From Sphagnum magellanicum (lineage: Eukaryota; Streptophyta; Sphagnopsida; Sphagnales; Sphagnaceae), in assembly GCA_021904315.1 (NCBI GenBank), contig CM038919.1, positions 558,001 to 622,000 on the forward strand: a stretch of 64,000 nucleotides of DNA, read 5' to 3'. Below are positions 61,661-64,000 of the stretch, piece by piece (within the stretch, counting starts at the first letter, position 1; each line of letters opens with the position of its first letter). The position numbers were made by a program, and so were the translations under genes. Below the pieces are notes generated by a model. It was not told the origin of the DNA and did not search any database. It was given only the letters and a program-made list of their open reading frames with translations.

Positions 61661-62019
61661 GATGTTACATTAGGCTCAACAATTAGATGGAAGTGTTCCA
61701 TTTGAATTTTGGGATTTTTTAAAACTCCAATAAGGGAAACTAAAATGAACGGATTAAACAAAACTTCATTGATAGGAACATTTGTGTTGTTTTTCAAAAT
61801 TTTCAGAAGTATTGAATATGATTTTTATTTTTTTAAATAATATTTATATTACAAAAAATGTTGAACAACAAAACAATATACTCCAATGGAGAATCCCAAT
61901 TATTTTTCAAAATGTCCATTAATGCATAATCAAAATTTTCACTATAATAAAAACATGTAGCTAATTGTGATAATTGAATAAGAAGTTATTGCACCACTGA
62001 TTTGGAAAGAAATGGAAAG

Positions 62020-62335
62020 TCATTTAAATCTATGGTAACTTTGGGATCATTAATTTGAAAGTAGACAAAGACCTAAAAAGACAAATAACATATTGAATCG
62101 GTTCAAAATGTTGAAAAATATACATTATATGTAAGGGGATAAATTGAAAATCAATGCCACATCAAGACATAATGTGTTTTGATACTTGATTCCAAATGTA
62201 AATTGGCCTTTGTAGATATTTAATTATCCAAAATATTGCAATGAAATCTCACCACAAACCTCCCATACTAGCATTTAATGCCATTTTTGTCACATATTGA
62301 TGTTCATTTGTGACCATGCTTTGACGCAAATCAAA
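62020..62335 (-). pseudogene. OTU-like cysteine protease remnant
   Basis: Minus-strand reading gives DLRQSMVTNEHQYVTKMALN, then ASMGGLW, PIYIWNQVSKH and YIFQHFEPIQYV. The LRqsmV...W...pI.vW....HFepI layout is that of the C-terminal half of OTU proteases, including the candidate catalytic His (HFEPI). The N-terminal D..C box expected upstream is not recognisable. Stops interrupt the frame. Confidence 0.55.
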
Positions 62336-62340
62336 CAAAA

Positions 62341-64000
62341 AAACTTTGATTTAATTTTCCAATACAACATTGTTGGGTTTTTTTTCTATTCAATAATAAA
62401 CATTTAAATGTGCCATGTTATTTTCCCCCAATTTCAAGAGATGATAAATGAATATTCAAATAATGAATTAACAAGATTTAATAAAGGTGTTTTCATTATT
62501 ATGAACTTGAATTTAATGGATGTTTATATGAACAAAAACATGGTTCCCATATAAACACATTCAAAATAGATAAGATCAATGATTCATTCAAAATTATTTA
62601 CTTTTTTTTTTTTTGGAAAATTCGTTGCATTGAAAAACTCTTTATATTGGAAAATTGTTTGGATGGAAAAATTACTCGCATGAATATATATATATATATA
62701 TATTTTCATGCACTAAAAAATTATTTGCATGAAAAATTATTTTCATTGAAAAAACTACTTGCATTGAAAAACTATTTTCATTGAAAAATTGCTTCATATA
62801 TAAAATGTTGCATTTAAAATTATTTTTAATACCTATGGACAACATCCCAATCACTTGGGTAAAAAAACAATACACACACACACACACGCACACATAACAT
62901 GTAAACAAAAAGAATGAAATACATAAAAAAATGCATAATAAAAAATGTTGTGGAAATGTAATAATTTTAAAAATTAATATCTAAATAATTAATACCCCTT
63001 CCTTTCAAATCATATATCTTTTTCATTTATTATTTATTTTGAATGATTTAAAAAGTTATGGGTGTGAAATTTGAAGTTCCAAAAACGATTTGGGAAGTGC
63101 AAAAACATTAGACCAATGTACATATATCTTAATCTTTAAAACAAAAACTATTTTTTTGTGTTTAAACTTTACATTTTCACCCCTTTCACTTTTATAAGCC
63201 ATATTTTGTTCATTTCAAAACTAACTCCAATGATTTTTGTGACATTAGATGTGCCAAGAAAAGGGCTACAAAAAATTTTCAATGTTCAAAAGCCATTAAC
63301 CAATGTGGAAAAAGTTATAAAAACTTAATTACAATAATATACTTGTCTACATTACCATATTAAAATTACAATATGTTCTTCTTTGAACAAACACACTCCA
63401 AACATTTTATCTTAAGGTTGTCACGGCATTTGTGCATCTGTTACAATGCAATGAATACATCTAGACATAGACGCACCCTTACATCATGTTAGTATAAGGT
63501 CAACTTAAGTCAACCTTGGTAAAAAAAACATTTGGTCATTACACATCTATGGATTTGGGTCATTTAATTGATGGTGGATTAATTTTCACCATTGAATTGG
63601 CCACGAAATTTGGTTTGTTTAGTAATAAAATGTAGACCCTACATGTCAATATTCACTTTCTCCTTTGAGGTCTGTGGGCCTTGTGTTGTTTAACACCAAC
63701 CATTACCATATACCACACACCCTCAAACTCCTTAAAAGATTCAAATGTGAGTCTGAAACTAACAACAATGGAAGAAGGAGTTGGGGCACGTTCCTTAACT
63801 TGCAGCATTTCAGAGTAAGAAAGGCAAGTTAGAATTCAAAGATGGGGATTACGATGAGTGACAAACGGGTCAATTATTCATATGGGTCTACATAAACGAA
63901 ACAAGTTGGTTAATGCATAATTAATTCACGAATAAACCATAGGCATAAACGGACTCACAAGACTCACCACGGAACAAACTTTGGGGAAGCCACCACCTTC
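62341..64000. other. AT-rich right flank with microsatellites
   Basis: No gene is seen. It holds a stretch of 'ttgcattgaaaaa' type near-repeats at 62620-62800, a TA run at 62684-62702, an AC run at 62872-62894 and, at the very edge (about 63880-64000), an inverted copy of the repeat at 29930-30080. Coding remnants of the Helentron-like element may extend a little beyond 62340 but are not readable. Confidence 0.5.
62872..62894. repeat. AC dinucleotide microsatellite
   Basis: About eleven AC units with one G interruption. Confidence 0.85.

Larger units (their letters stand above)
56340..62340 (-). mobile_element. Decayed Helentron/Helitron2-like rolling-circle transposon
   Basis: Reading the minus strand across frames gives, in order, an OTU-like protease end (about 62335-62020), a Helitron Rep region (about 60990-59640), a Pif1-type helicase (about 58960-57060) and an exo-endo-phos endonuclease (about 56900-56340). 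Canonical plant Helitrons encode RepHel, often with RPA proteins. A C-terminal endonuclease, and an OTU protease in some members, are features known from Helentron/Helitron2 elements. The coding capacity is shattered by many stops and frameshifts, so this is an old relic. Its terminal structures could not be found, so the ends given are only those of recognisable coding remnants. Confidence 0.72.

Overview
This window looks like nuclear DNA of a land plant with a large, repeat-rich genome. Two spliced plant-type genes sit about 42 kb apart in AT-rich intergenic DNA filled with transposon relics, inverted repeats and microsatellites. The exact lineage cannot be fixed from the sequence. The gene sparsity and the repeat types would suit a gymnosperm, a fern or another large-genome plant (inference).

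Layout: 1-4.9 kb is non-coding and holds a small MITE-like element. 5.9-8.6 kb (+) is a six-exon gene for a conserved plant single-pass membrane protein with a cysteine-rich C-terminal domain. 11,966-22,182 is a 10.2-kb Ty3/gypsy-type LTR retrotransposon on the minus strand. 23-27 kb has only imperfect repeats. 27.3-28.6 kb (+) is a decayed second Ty3/gypsy fragment. 29.4-35.2 kb is dispersed repeats. 35.3-41 kb holds two arrays in opposite orientation around an AT-rich core. 51.0-52.6 kb (+) is an intact three-exon alpha-expansin gene. 56.3-62.3 kb (-) is a heavily decayed Helentron/Helitron2-like element whose reading frames show OTU protease, HUH Rep, Pif1-type helicase and exo-endo-phos endonuclease signatures.

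The most exciting content is the retrotransposon. One reading frame of 2470 codons, with no frameshift but 15 in-frame nonsense codons, carries Gag (two CCHC knuckles), protease, a DNMT3-like cytosine-5 DNA methyltransferase, reverse transcriptase, RNase H and integrase, and then a C4HC3 PHD finger after the integrase. An element carrying both a DNA-methylation writer and a histone-reading module resembles, in parts list, a cellular DNMT3 enzyme (ADD/PHD plus methyltransferase). This suggests that members of the family can mark chromatin and choose where they insert. This copy is dead: the nonsense codons, the substituted RNase H and integrase catalytic residues and the LTR differences are mostly transitions, as expected from deamination of methylated cytosines. 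Its 5' region also holds a CpG-rich tandem-repeat block unlike the AT-rich surroundings.

All calls come from reading the sequence by eye; no database search, splice predictor or alignment program was run.
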